DNA from: Pontibacter mucosus
GTDB lineage: Bacteria; Bacteroidota; Bacteroidia; Cytophagales; Hymenobacteraceae
NCBI RefSeq assembly: GCF_003054055.1
Contig: NZ_QBKI01000008.1
Coordinates: 124,001 to 188,000 of the forward strand
DNA: 64,000 nt
Direction: 5' to 3'
A program made the position numbers and the translations under genes. The notes beneath the pieces are model-generated. The model was not told where the DNA came from. It made no database searches and saw only the letters and a program-made list of their open reading frames with translations. Below, in pieces: positions 8,163-16,691 of this stretch (the first letter of the stretch is position 1; each line of letters starts with the position of its first letter).

Positions 8163-8897
8163 TTATAAATTCCAAATACTCCAGGCAGCTTCAGCCTGCA
8201 GGTGCAGCATGGGCAGCCCGTTGAGCACCTTGGCACCCTTGCCGGCAGCATGCTGCAAAAACAGGGTCTGCTCCGGGTTATACACCAGGTCGTAGAAGTA
8301 ATGTCGGCTCGTTATACTTTCGTAGGGCAGCTCCGGCGCCTCCAGCACCTGCGGGTACATGCCCAGCGGCGTGGTGTTGATGATGAGGTTATACTTTTGG
8401 ATCAGCTCCGAGGTAAGCTGGGCATAGCTTAGCTGATCCTCCCCTGCTTGCCTGGAGACGCGCTTGTAAGGAATCTGCAGCGCATCCAGTGCGGCCCACA
8501 CGGCTTTGGCAGCCCCGCCCGTGCCCAGCACCAGCGCCTGCCCCCGCTCCTGCTCCGGGTAAAATGCCTCCAGCGAGTCCCGGAAGCCGATATAGTCGGT
8601 GTTGTAGCCTTTAGTACGGCCCCCGCTTATCTTAATGGTGTTCACCGCCCCGATTTTGGCGGCAGCTTCGTCGAGCTCATCCAACAGCGGGATCACCTGC
8701 TCTTTGTAGGGCACCGTTACGTTCAGGCCCACCAGTTCGGGCTCCTGCAGAAGCAGCTGCGGCAGTTCCTCCGCTGAGGGCAGCTCGTACAGTTCATAGA
8801 CGGCATCCGTCACGCCCTCTCGCAGAAACTTCTCTGTAAAATATTTCTTGGAAAACGAGTGGCCAAGCTTTTTACCGATGAGACCGAACTTTCGCAT
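8163..8897 (-). CDS. aroE: Shikimate dehydrogenase (NADP)
   Basis: Reduces 3-dehydroshikimate to shikimate in the chorismate pathway. 244 residues, slightly short for the family (about 270). The shikimate-binding HSFSKKYF is near residue 13, NVTVPYKEQV with the catalytic Lys near 62, NTDYIGF near 97, a Rossmann loop LGTGGAAKAVW near 124, and the NTTPLGMYP motif near 175. It begins 8 bases downstream of the DUF368 gene's stop, so the two form an operon; no functional link is evident beyond cell-wall/isoprenoid versus aromatic metabolism. Confidence 0.95.
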   Translation of the reverse strand: MRKFGLIGKKLGHSFSKKYFTEKFLREGVTDAVYELYELPSAEELPQLLLQEPELVGLNVTVPYKEQVIPLLDELDEAAAKIGAVNTIKISGGRTKGYNTDYIGFRDSLEAFYPEQERGQALVLGTGGAAKAVWAALDALQIPYKRVSRQAGEDQLSYAQLTSELIQKYNLIINTTPLGMYPQVLEAPELPYESITSRHYFYDLVYNPEQTLFLQHAAGKGAKVLNGLPMLHLQAEAAWSIWNL

Positions 8898-8905
8898 AGC
8901 AGGGT

Positions 8906-9850
8906 TTATACTTTAGTCGTGTTATTGTCTGTGTAATGGTCGATGAGGTACACGAACAGGAAGCCGAAGATGGCCAGCAGCACGCCGTAGAGCAAGTATG
9001 GCTCATGACCGGTCAGGGCCTCGTAAGTGCCTGGCAGCACATTTTCCTGCACCAGCGGTTTTAACTCGCCGTGGCGGTCGGTGTACGTCTCCATGGTCTG
9101 TTTCCAGGGCCATACTTTGTTCAGGGAGCCGATCATAAAGCCCGTCAGCAGCGCCACGGTTACGTTGTGGTAGTTCTTCAGCATCCAGTTAAGCACATGC
9201 GAGAAGAGCAGGATACCGGTAATACACCCCAGGCCGAAAGTAAGTATAACGCTTATCCGGAGCTCTTTGAGCGCCAGCATGATAAACTCATACTTGGCCA
9301 GCAGCACCAGGATAAAGCTCCCGGAGATGCCGGGCAGGATCATGGCGCAAATGGCGATGGCTCCCGAAAGGAACACAAACCAGTAGGCATCGGGGGTTTG
9401 TGCGGGCGTGGCTACCGTAATGTAGTAAGCCAAGGCAACCCCCAGCAAACCAGCCAGCACCACCCCCAGGGTCCAGCGGGTGATCTTTTTGGCCACCACC
9501 ACGGCAGAGGCCACAATCAGCCCGAAGAAAAAGGCCCACAGCATTTCCGAGTGATACTCCAGCAAGTATAAAATCAGCCTGGAGAGCGAAACAATAGACA
9601 GGCCAATGCCCGCCAGCAGCACTACCAGGAAGTTGCCGTTGATGTGTTTCCAGAACCCGCTGATGTTGAAGCGCAGCAGGAGCCTCAGCGCCTCGCCATT
9701 AACGGAGCGGATGGAGCCCAGCAGCTCCTCGTAGATACCGGTGATAAAGGCAATGGTACCTCCCGAAACGCCCGGCACGACGTCGGCGGCGCCCATGCCC
9801 ACGCCCTTCGAGAACAGCAGCAAATACTCTTTCAGCGATCTTCTTTTCAT
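8906..9850 (-). CDS. DUF368 family polyprenyl-phosphate translocase-like membrane protein
   Basis: 314 residues, 8-9 predicted membrane helices. The family signature GAADVVPGVSGGTIAFITGI sits near residues 20-39 and its inverted-repeat counterpart MILPGISGSFILVLLAKYEF near 170. DUF368 proteins have been implicated in recycling undecaprenyl phosphate across the cytoplasmic membrane (the PopT group), so this one probably returns the lipid carrier for wall and glycan synthesis. It leads a two-gene operon with aroE. The upstream ComA-like gene ends in its own terminator. Confidence 0.85.
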   Translation of the reverse strand: MKRRSLKEYLLLFSKGVGMGAADVVPGVSGGTIAFITGIYEELLGSIRSVNGEALRLLLRFNISGFWKHINGNFLVVLLAGIGLSIVSLSRLILYLLEYHSEMLWAFFFGLIVASAVVVAKKITRWTLGVVLAGLLGVALAYYITVATPAQTPDAYWFVFLSGAIAICAMILPGISGSFILVLLAKYEFIMLALKELRISVILTFGLGCITGILLFSHVLNWMLKNYHNVTVALLTGFMIGSLNKVWPWKQTMETYTDRHGELKPLVQENVLPGTYEALTGHEPYLLYGVLLAIFGFLFVYLIDHYTDNNTTKV

Positions 9851-9885
9851 ATGTGCTAAAGCTATACGTTGGTGTAGCCTCCCTT

Positions 9886-9925
9886 AAAAAGAAATTGCCC
9901 GCACGGCCACACCGACGGGCAATTT
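9886..9925 (-). terminator. Terminator of the ComA-like gene
   Basis: A 10-bp stem (aaattgcccg / cgggcaattt) with a 14-base loop, followed by TTTCTTTTT on the minus strand. It separates the ComA-like gene from the DUF368-aroE operon. Confidence 0.75.
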
Positions 9926-9944
9926 ATACTTTCATACTTATACT

Positions 9945-10727
9945 TTAAATCTGCAGACCGTTGTTTTCCATGTTCAGGAAATGGTCGAAGGTATCGCCAC
10001 GCAGGCCCAGGCGGATGGTCTCCAGCGGAATAACCTCGCTTGGGGCGATGTTGCCCAGGTTTACGTTCGCTCCCAGCAGCTTGATGAACCATACTTGCTG
10101 CGCCTTCTGCGGGGCTTCCCACAGGATTTTCTCGAAAGGCACCTGCGTCAGGATTTCCTCTACCAGACCGCTGCGCACCTCACCGGTGGAACGGAACAAG
10201 CCAACGTTACCTCCCTCGCGGGCCTCGCCAATCACTTTCCAGGCGCCTGCCTCCAGCTCGGCCTTCATCAGCCTGATCCACATATAGGGCGGGATGATTT
10301 TCTCGGCATCCTTGGAGCCCACCTCCGACAGCACCGTTACCTGCTCTGCCAGCTTGGCGATATACTCGCACTTTGCCTCATGCGGCATTTCCAGCGAGCC
10401 GTCCGACACCTCGGCAAAGGTCATCTCATACTTGTCCAGCACCCGGCGGTAATCGTCGAACTGGTTGCGGGCAATAAAGGCCTCAAACAAGGTACCTCCA
10501 AAGTATGTGGGGATACCGGCAGCCCTGTACACTTCCAGCTTCCTTTTAAGGTTAGGCGTCACGTAGGACGTGGCCCAGCCCAGCTTCACAATATCAACAT
10601 ACTCTCCGGCTACCTCCAGGAAGTCCTCTACTTCCCGTATGCTCAGGCCTTTGTCCATGGCCATGGTAAAACCACGCTCACGCGGCTTTGCCTCGCGCTC
10701 CGGAATGCTTTTAAGGGTGTAATTCAT
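9945..10727 (-). CDS. Phosphosulfolactate synthase (ComA) family protein
   Basis: 260 residues matching the ComA family, which adds sulfite to phosphoenolpyruvate to give phosphosulfolactate, first step of coenzyme M synthesis in methanogens. The protein shows the expected TIM-barrel pattern: RGFTMAMDKGLSIREVEDFL near residue 18, VDIVKLGWATSYV near 43, GIPTYFGGTLFEAF near 71, EVSDGSLEMP near 106, EVGSKD near 136, and GANVNLGNIAPSEVIPLETI near 225. In Bacteroidota coenzyme M is not made, so the product may feed a sulfonated metabolite (for example sulfonolipid precursors) or be something else; that is inference. It starts 6 bases after the stop of the TPR gene, implying co-transcription. Confidence 0.8.
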   Translation of the reverse strand: MNYTLKSIPEREAKPRERGFTMAMDKGLSIREVEDFLEVAGEYVDIVKLGWATSYVTPNLKRKLEVYRAAGIPTYFGGTLFEAFIARNQFDDYRRVLDKYEMTFAEVSDGSLEMPHEAKCEYIAKLAEQVTVLSEVGSKDAEKIIPPYMWIRLMKAELEAGAWKVIGEAREGGNVGLFRSTGEVRSGLVEEILTQVPFEKILWEAPQKAQQVWFIKLLGANVNLGNIAPSEVIPLETIRLGLRGDTFDHFLNMENNGLQI

Positions 10728-10733
10728 CTGATT

Positions 10734-12131
10734 CTATTTGCGGTACTGATCAATTAATCGGGCCAATGCACGCTGCGACTCCAGCTCGGGGAAGAACTCG
10801 AACAGCAGCTTGTGCTTGTCGAAGTCCAAAATTAATGCATTTTCCAGATAATTGTATGCCTCGCGGTATTTTCCTGCAGAAAGCATGTAGGCGCAGGCCC
10901 TGTAATACAGCTCTGCCTCACGGGGTTGCAGCTCTATGGCGTTCAGAATAATGTCCGTGGCCTCTTCAAAATTACCTTGCTCGTAAAGTATAACCGACCA
11001 GTTCAGGTAGATATTCTTGTCATCCGGGCGAATCTCGGCAGCGCGCTCATAGCTCTCCAGCGCCGACACCACATGGCCCACATGGTACTCCGCGCCAGCC
11101 AGGGCCACCCAATAGTCGGCGCTGTCGTCGTAGAGGTCCACAGCCTTCTTAAAAAAGTGAATGGCCTCGTACCATTTGCCCTGCGCATCCAGGATCACGC
11201 CGATGCCAAACCAGGCCTCGTCCATTTCCGGGTCCAGGTCCACCGACTTCTGGTAATAGCGCCGGGAGAGGTCCCACTGCCGCAGCTTTTCGTAGCACTC
11301 GCCTATATTGCAGTAGATCTCCGCGTTTGGCTTGCCGTGCTCTATCATGGCATTAAAAGCATCAATCGCCTTGCTATACTCGCCCGTAAACACCAGGGCG
11401 TTGGCCATGTTGTTGTAGGCCGTAATAAAGTCGGGGCGGATGATGGTGGCGTAATCGTAGGCACCTATGGCCTTATCGTAGGCGCCCATCTTGTTGTACA
11501 CGTTGCCCAGGTTAAACCAGGCCACGTACGAGTACGGGTCGTCGTCGACGAACTTCTGGAAGAACGGCACATTCTCACTCACGGTGTTGGTCACGTCCAA
11601 GCAATAAAGTATCTCCTGCATGGCCGCCTCGTTCTCCAGGTTCAGCTCGATGCATTTTTTATAGTACTTCACAGCCGACGCCAGTTTCCCCCAGGTTTGG
11701 TAGGCAAGCGCTATGTTGAAGTATATGTCATCACGGTCATCGGCATAGGCCAGGGCCTTTTTAAAGTAATCGATGGCATCGCGAAACTCGCCACGCTGGG
11801 TATAGATAATGCCCCGGGTCAATTGCACGTCGGCGTTCTCCGGATCCACCTCCGCCACTTTGTTGATTAGCTCCAGGGCCTCGTTAAAGCTGCCGGACAT
11901 GGCCAGCAGTTGCGCCTTGTCTATCTGCAGATCCATCGAGAAGGGATACTGCGTTAAAGCAGCATCGCAGGCAGCCAGGGCCTTCTTATACTCAAAGTTC
12001 GCCGTGTAGTGATCTATAATATACTCAAAATCAGTGAGGTCGAAAAACGCCGTCTCATTGCCACTGAGCGTGCGCTCGTAACGCTGTATGAGCTCTAGCT
12101 CCTCGCTGTGTTCGTCAAAGTCTTCTTTCAT
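10734..12131 (-). CDS. Tetratricopeptide repeat protein
   Basis: 465 residues made almost wholly of TPR units, about ten in tandem from residue 35 on (for example AYQTWGKLASAVKYYKKCIE, NMANALVFTGEYSKAIDAFN, IGVILDAQGKWYEAIHFFKK). There is no signal peptide and an acidic N-terminus (MKEDFDEHSEELELIQRYER), so it is likely a cytoplasmic protein-protein scaffold. The stop is 6 bases from the ComA-like start. The partner proteins are unknown. Confidence 0.88.
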   Translation of the reverse strand: MKEDFDEHSEELELIQRYERTLSGNETAFFDLTDFEYIIDHYTANFEYKKALAACDAALTQYPFSMDLQIDKAQLLAMSGSFNEALELINKVAEVDPENADVQLTRGIIYTQRGEFRDAIDYFKKALAYADDRDDIYFNIALAYQTWGKLASAVKYYKKCIELNLENEAAMQEILYCLDVTNTVSENVPFFQKFVDDDPYSYVAWFNLGNVYNKMGAYDKAIGAYDYATIIRPDFITAYNNMANALVFTGEYSKAIDAFNAMIEHGKPNAEIYCNIGECYEKLRQWDLSRRYYQKSVDLDPEMDEAWFGIGVILDAQGKWYEAIHFFKKAVDLYDDSADYWVALAGAEYHVGHVVSALESYERAAEIRPDDKNIYLNWSVILYEQGNFEEATDIILNAIELQPREAELYYRACAYMLSAGKYREAYNYLENALILDFDKHKLLFEFFPELESQRALARLIDQYRK

Positions 12132-12196
12132 CTCCAGTATCCAACCAGCTGCTCTGGGCAGCTTTTTTCTTACTACATATTAACACTGCAAATAGT

Positions 12197-13189
12197 TTAT
12201 TTGGCCGCCTGCAGTGCACCTTTGGCCATCATCCCCTGTAGCTCATGGCACACCCAGCTCACCGACTTTGACACGGGCCTGAACTGAAGCCCGATTGCCT
12301 TCTGGATTTTATCGCTGTTGAAGAAATGGGTTTTACGCGACACCCTTGCCGTGTCCTTCGTAATAAGGGGCCGGCTGCCGGTTAGCCAGGCACGGGCGTG
12401 CTCCAGCCGCCATACCACCTCCGCCAGCGGGCCGGGCACTTTCACACCGGGGGCTTTCTTGCTGAAGCAACGCGCCACCATCTCAAAAAATGCCTTATAG
12501 CTTAGCCGCTCTGAGTTTAAGATAAACCTTTCTCCGGAGATACCCGAGAAGGTTAGCTGCAGCATGGCCTCCACCACATCCCGCACATCCACAAAATTCG
12601 CTTCCCCCGCGGTATAAAAGGGGCGCTCCCGGTAGACATACCGGAACAGCTGGGTGCTGCTGCGGCTCCAATCGGCCGGGCCAAGTATGATGGATGGGTT
12701 CACGATAACGGCATCCAGGCCTTCTGCCACACCGCGCCATACTTCCAGCTCCCCGAAGTACTTGGAGCTGGCATAGGCCGATGTCCTCTCAGCCGGATCC
12801 CACTTGGCCTTCTCTGTCAGGTTCTCCTTTTCTTTGGGCCGTCCGATGGCAGCAATGGAGCTTACGTGGCACAGCTTTATACTTCCGGCCTCCAGGCACG
12901 CATCCACGATGTTGGCGGTACCCTCTATGTTCACCTGTTTCAGCAGCTCCTCGTCCTGCGGCGCGTACGACACCAGCCCGGCACTATGGAACACATACTT
13001 TACATCCACCAGCTCGGCCCGCAACAGGGCAGGGTCCAGAATGTCGCCCTCCACCCACTGCACCTGGTCTGCCCCGGCCACGGCCGGCACCGTGCCACGG
13101 TAAAGCGCCTTTACCTGGTGGCCCCGTCGCAAAAGCTCCGGTATCAGAAAACTGCCGATGAGGCCACTGCCGCCCGTTACGAATACCAT
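12197..13189 (-). CDS. NAD-dependent epimerase/dehydratase (extended SDR)
   Basis: 330 residues. A Rossmann glycine motif VTGGSGLIGSF is at the N-terminus, the active-site Tyr-Lys pair is in SAYASSKYFGELE near residue 145, and VNPSIILGP lies near 164. The overall pattern resembles the dihydroflavonol-reductase/NAD-dependent epimerase group acting on sugar nucleotides or small alcohols; the substrate cannot be assigned. It lies 40 bases after the PHP phosphatase and 65 bases before the TPR gene, all in one direction, so a longer operon (phosphatase-epimerase-TPR-ComA) is possible. Confidence 0.88.
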   Translation of the reverse strand: MVFVTGGSGLIGSFLIPELLRRGHQVKALYRGTVPAVAGADQVQWVEGDILDPALLRAELVDVKYVFHSAGLVSYAPQDEELLKQVNIEGTANIVDACLEAGSIKLCHVSSIAAIGRPKEKENLTEKAKWDPAERTSAYASSKYFGELEVWRGVAEGLDAVIVNPSIILGPADWSRSSTQLFRYVYRERPFYTAGEANFVDVRDVVEAMLQLTFSGISGERFILNSERLSYKAFFEMVARCFSKKAPGVKVPGPLAEVVWRLEHARAWLTGSRPLITKDTARVSRKTHFFNSDKIQKAIGLQFRPVSKSVSWVCHELQGMMAKGALQAAK

Positions 13190-13229
13190 ATGTTGATGTG
13201 GAAGTATAAAGTATAAAACAAGATGATAA

Positions 13230-13979
13230 TTATAGTTGCCTGTTGCGAAGCGGCAAGGCCAGGGCCTTTACGAGGTATTTTGAACTTAGCACCTTATGCA
13301 GGGTAGCTATATGCTTCAGCCCGTGCGTGTCGGTGCCCAGGAAGTCTACATACCCTTGCTCTATCAGACGCTCCGCTACATCCCTGGCGCCGGGAGAGTA
13401 ATAGCCTGCCAGCGAGTTGAGGTTGGGCTGAAACAGCACCCCAAGCTCCCGCAACGCCACCAGCTCCTCGAACTTGCCATAGAAATAGGTATAACGCTCC
13501 GGGTGCGCCAGCACGGGCTGGTACCCTTTGGAGCGCATCTTAAAGATAGTTTCCCGCAGGTTCAGGGGCTCATTCAGGAAAGACGTCTCGAACAGCAGGT
13601 AGTTTTTACCAAATGTGAGCAACTCCTCGTCGTTGTCCAGCTTGTCCAGCAGGCCCTCGTCCAGGTAATACTCTGCCGCACAGTCCAGCTCTATCTCAAT
13701 TCCAGCCTCCTCCACGGCCTGCCGCAGCAGCTGCAGCTTCTCGCGGATGATCTCAGGCGTGTTCTTGTAGAAGTCGCTCATGATGTGCGGCGTCATGATC
13801 AGCTTACGGTAGCCCAGCTCCTTCATGCCCCGCACCAGCTCCAGCGACTGCTCCAGGCTATCAGAACCATCGTCTATACCCGGAAGTATATGCGAATGCA
13901 TGTCCGCGCCGAGCTCGCCAAGCGATACACCCAGCACAGGCTCACTTCCTCCAAACAGGTTCTTTATAAACTGTATCAT
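13230..13979 (-). CDS. CpsB/YwqE-type tyrosine-protein phosphatase (PHP domain)
   Basis: 249 residues from the ATG at 13977-13979 (MIQFIKNLFGG); the frame continues to 14027 but the extra 16 residues look non-coding. Metal-binding PHP motifs are ADMHSHILPGIDDGS near residue 25, MTPHIM near 64, LAHPERY near 157 and GTDTHG near 215. The family dephosphorylates tyrosine kinases of the Wzc/CpsD type that control capsule and exopolysaccharide export, though no such kinase lies in this window. Confidence 0.9.
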   Translation of the reverse strand: MIQFIKNLFGGSEPVLGVSLGELGADMHSHILPGIDDGSDSLEQSLELVRGMKELGYRKLIMTPHIMSDFYKNTPEIIREKLQLLRQAVEEAGIEIELDCAAEYYLDEGLLDKLDNDEELLTFGKNYLLFETSFLNEPLNLRETIFKMRSKGYQPVLAHPERYTYFYGKFEELVALRELGVLFQPNLNSLAGYYSPGARDVAERLIEQGYVDFLGTDTHGLKHIATLHKVLSSKYLVKALALPLRNRQL

Positions 13980-14123
13980 CTTACCAACGTTGGCGCCTAC
14001 GGCCCTGCTGTGGGTGCAGAACGGCAAACAAACTTCAAAATAACAGAAATAAAATTCACTGTCAAAATAAAGCGGCCATCACACAGGTGCCTCTTTTACA
14101 TACGTTTAAATCTATATAGGTGA

Positions 14124-14154
14124 TTGGTGCTTTGGGTGCAATTATATAGTTTTG
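14124..14154 (+). promoter_or_regulatory. Probable promoter of the acyl-CoA dehydrogenase gene
   Basis: TTG at 14124-14126, a 20-base spacer and TAGTTTTG at 14147-14154 fit the Bacteroidota housekeeping consensus TTG-N19/20-TAnnTTTG. It lies 75 bases before the start codon. Confidence 0.5.
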
Positions 14155-14229
14155 TAAACATCGGATATTCTTATCCCGTTATACTTCCGACACATATCAC
14201 CTTAACTACTTTCAACCCAAAACTATTAC

Positions 14230-15369
14230 ATGGAATTAAAAACAACTGAAAACCAGCGCATGATTGCGGACATGGTTCGCGACTTTGGCGCCAGGCACAT
14301 CAAACCCAAGATGCGTGAGTGGGACGAGACCCAGGAATTCCCGGTGGCGCTGTTCCGGCAGCTGGGCGAGCTGGGGCTGATGGGCGTGCTCGTGCCGACC
14401 GAGTACGGCGGCTCGGGCTTCGGCTACCTGGAGTACGTGACGGCCATCGCAGAGCTGTCCAAAATCGACGGTTCCATCGGCCTTTCGATGGCAGCGCATA
14501 ACTCCCTGTGCACCGGCCACATCCTGGCGTTCGGCAACGAGGAGCAGAAAAGGAAATACCTGCCCAAGCTGGCCACGGGCGAGTGGATCGGGGCCTGGGG
14601 CCTGACAGAACCCAACACCGGCTCCGATGCCGGTAACATGCGTACCGTGGCCGTACAGGATGGCGATCATTGGGTTATCAACGGAGCCAAGAATTTTATC
14701 ACGCATGGCAAATCAGGCAATGTGGCCGTGGTAATTGTGCGCACCGGCGAAGTTGGCGACTCACATGGCATGACCGCCTTCGTTATCGAAAAGGGTACAC
14801 CGGGCTTCAGCGCAGGTCGCAAGGAGGACAAACTAGGCATGCGTGCCTCCGAAACCACGGAGCTTATCTTCCAGGACTGCCGTGTGCATAAAGACCAGAT
14901 CCTGGGCGAGGTTGGCGATGGCTTCGTGCAGGCCATGAAAGTGCTGGATGGTGGCCGCATCTCCATCGCGGCACTTTCGCTGGGCATTGCACAGGGTGCC
15001 CTGGAGGCAGCCTTGGCCTACTCCAAAGAGCGCCATCAGTTTAACAAACCCATCTCCAGCTTTCAGGGGATAGCCTTCAAATTAGCCGACATGGCCACAG
15101 AGGTAGAGGCAGCCTCGCTGCTTACCTACCAGGCTGCCGATATGAAGAACCGGGGGCTGAATGTGAACAAGGAATCGGCAATGGCGAAGCTTTTTGCCTC
15201 AGAAGTGGCGGTACGCGTGGCAAACGAGGCGGTACAGATATTCGGCGGCTACGGCTTCACGAAAGATTACCCCGCCGAGAAGTACTACCGCGATGCCAAG
15301 CTATGCACCATCGGCGAGGGAACCAGCGAGATACAGAAGCTTGTTATTTCCAGAGCCATACTCAAATAA
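14230..15369 (+). CDS. Acyl-CoA dehydrogenase
   Basis: 379 residues, full length for the family. This FAD flavoprotein oxidises acyl-CoA to trans-2-enoyl-CoA in beta-oxidation, passing electrons to ETF. Recognisable are GAWGLTEPNTGSDAGNMRT near residue 115 (flavin and substrate contacts), GGRISIAALSLGIAQGA near 240, QIFGGYGFTKDYPAEKYYRD near 335, and GEGTSEIQKLVISR at the C-terminus, whose Glu is the usual catalytic base of short-chain enzymes. It is a single gene with its own promoter and terminator. Confidence 0.95.
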   Translation: MELKTTENQRMIADMVRDFGARHIKPKMREWDETQEFPVALFRQLGELGLMGVLVPTEYGGSGFGYLEYVTAIAELSKIDGSIGLSMAAHNSLCTGHILAFGNEEQKRKYLPKLATGEWIGAWGLTEPNTGSDAGNMRTVAVQDGDHWVINGAKNFITHGKSGNVAVVIVRTGEVGDSHGMTAFVIEKGTPGFSAGRKEDKLGMRASETTELIFQDCRVHKDQILGEVGDGFVQAMKVLDGGRISIAALSLGIAQGALEAALAYSKERHQFNKPISSFQGIAFKLADMATEVEAASLLTYQAADMKNRGLNVNKESAMAKLFASEVAVRVANEAVQIFGGYGFTKDYPAEKYYRDAKLCTIGEGTSEIQKLVISRAILK

Positions 15370-15371
15370 AG

Positions 15372-15412
15372 AAGTGGCACAAAAGACCGGTTTAGCTTTT
15401 TGCGCCACTTTT
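15372..15412 (+). terminator. Terminator of the acyl-CoA dehydrogenase gene
   Basis: Outer stem aagtggc / gccactt extends inwards through acaaaa / tttttg, 2 bases after the stop codon, and is followed by a short T run. Confidence 0.6.
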
Positions 15413-15455
15413 GGGAAATAAAACATGGCTGGCTAATAAATATTTAGCGCTTGCA

Positions 15456-15485
15456 TTGACTTAAGTATAATATTGTTTAAATTTG
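15456..15485 (+). promoter_or_regulatory. Promoter of rpsU-xerC-raiA
   Basis: A perfect Bacteroidota housekeeping promoter: TTG at 15456-15458, exactly 19 bases, then TAAATTTG at 15478-15485, 33 bases before the rpsU ATG. The spacer includes an AAGTATA copy. Confidence 0.75.
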
Positions 15486-15518
15486 CGTCCCTAAATCCAA
15501 AGAGAAGCGAGGAAAAAT

Positions 15519-15713
15519 ATGATTATTGTAAACGTAAAAGATAACGAGTCTGTAGACCGTGCTCTGAAGAGATTCAAGAAGAAATTTGAGAGAACTGGTG
15601 TTTTGAAAGAACTGCGCTCAAGAGCGTATTTCGAGAAGCCTTCTGTTACCAAAAGAAAGCAGAAAGAAAGAGCTGTGTACAAGCAGCAGATGTTTGCTAA
15701 CGAAAACTACTAG
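15519..15713 (+). CDS. rpsU: 30S ribosomal protein S21
   Basis: 64 residues, the usual length. The basic helical sequence has VKDNESVDRALKRFKKKFER at the N-terminus and KPSVTKRKQKERAV near residue 42. S21 sits near the anti-Shine-Dalgarno end of 16S rRNA and affects initiation. It is preceded by a strong promoter and an AGCGAGGA purine tract 6-13 bases before the ATG. Followed by xerC and raiA, an order common in Bacteroidota. Confidence 0.97.
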   Translation: MIIVNVKDNESVDRALKRFKKKFERTGVLKELRSRAYFEKPSVTKRKQKERAVYKQQMFANENY

Positions 15714-15739
15714 TATCTCTAACAAGATATACTATTTTT

Positions 15740-15788
15740 CCATACTTTAGTATACCTGGGTTATTTGACCAGGTATACTAAAGTATGG
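15740..15788 (+). promoter_or_regulatory. Perfect 20-bp hairpin between rpsU and xerC that encloses the xerC start codon
   Basis: Arms at 15740-15759 and 15769-15788 are exact reverse complements around a 9-base loop (gttatttga). The second arm contains the xerC ATG (15785-15787). In mRNA the start codon would be paired, so the hairpin may limit xerC translation, attenuate read-through from rpsU, or both. There is no long T run after it. The arms contain the CATACTT/AAGTATG variant of the dispersed heptamer. Confidence 0.6.
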
Positions 15789-16663
15789 ATTTGTTTTTCA
15801 AGTATTTACAGTACGAGAAGCGGTATAGCCCGCATACCCTTACCTCTTATCATACCGATCTGGGGCAGTTTGCCGGTTACCTGAAAGAGGTATACCAGAT
15901 CTCCGATGCCGCTGAGGCCGATCACACCATTATCCGCTCCTGGATACTGACACTGGTGCAGAACAACATCAAGCCACGTTCTATCAACCGGAAGATCGCC
16001 TGCCTCCGCTCCTACTACAAATTTTTGCTGGCGCAGGAACGCATCAAGGTAAACCCCATGCTGCGTATCAAGGCGCCCAAGGCCAGTAAGCGGCTACCCG
16101 CCTTTGTGCAGGAGGAGCCATTCAACAATTTACTCGACAGCTTTACATTTGAGGATACCTTCGAGGGGCAGCGCGACAGGCTGATCCTGGAGTTTCTGTA
16201 TGGCACCGGCATACGCCTCGCCGAGCTTATCAACATCGAGCCCCCTGACATAAACCTAAGTGCTAAAACAGTACGTGTGCTGGGCAAGGGTAACAAGGAG
16301 CGCATCGTGCCCCTGAACGACTCGCTCTTATTGGCGCTAGATGCCTACAAAACTGAGAAAAAGCATTTTTTAGGTGATAACAATTCGGTAAAATTGCTCG
16401 TTACCAATAAAGCACGGCCTCTTTACCCGAAGTTTGTGTATCGTGTCGTAAAAAAATATATCAGCTTGATTACCACATCCGAACACAATAGCCCGCATGT
16501 GCTGCGACACTCATTCGCCACTCACTTGCTCAATAAGGGAGCCGATCTTAACGCGATCAAAGATCTGCTTGGCCATGCCAGCCTGGCTGCTACCCAGGTT
16601 TACACGCACAATTCCATCGAGCAACTCAAATCTATTTTTGAGAAGGCTCACCCAAAAGCATAA
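15785..16663 (+). CDS. xerC: Tyrosine recombinase XerC-type
   Basis: 292 residues; with its XerD partner it resolves chromosome dimers at dif. The N-terminal SAM-like domain (about 1-90) starts MDLFFKYLQYEKRYSPHTL. Catalytic residues are Arg in GTGIRLAELI near 143, Lys in VLGKGNKERIVPL near 167, His/Arg in HVLRHSFATHLL near 237-250, His in LLGHASLAAT near 263, and Tyr in TQVYTH near 272. The start codon lies in a hairpin arm. It could be called XerD by similarity alone; position after rpsU favours XerC. Confidence 0.93.
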   Translation: MDLFFKYLQYEKRYSPHTLTSYHTDLGQFAGYLKEVYQISDAAEADHTIIRSWILTLVQNNIKPRSINRKIACLRSYYKFLLAQERIKVNPMLRIKAPKASKRLPAFVQEEPFNNLLDSFTFEDTFEGQRDRLILEFLYGTGIRLAELINIEPPDINLSAKTVRVLGKGNKERIVPLNDSLLLALDAYKTEKKHFLGDNNSVKLLVTNKARPLYPKFVYRVVKKYISLITTSEHNSPHVLRHSFATHLLNKGADLNAIKDLLGHASLAATQVYTHNSIEQLKSIFEKAHPKA

Positions 16664-16691
16664 TAAGTTTAACTTTTTAATTGTAAAGCAT

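Noticed and set aside
10926-11870. A 314-codon frame antisense to the TPR gene
   Set aside because: Shadow of the TPR repeats; its translation is a Val/His/Gln-rich mix without family resemblance.
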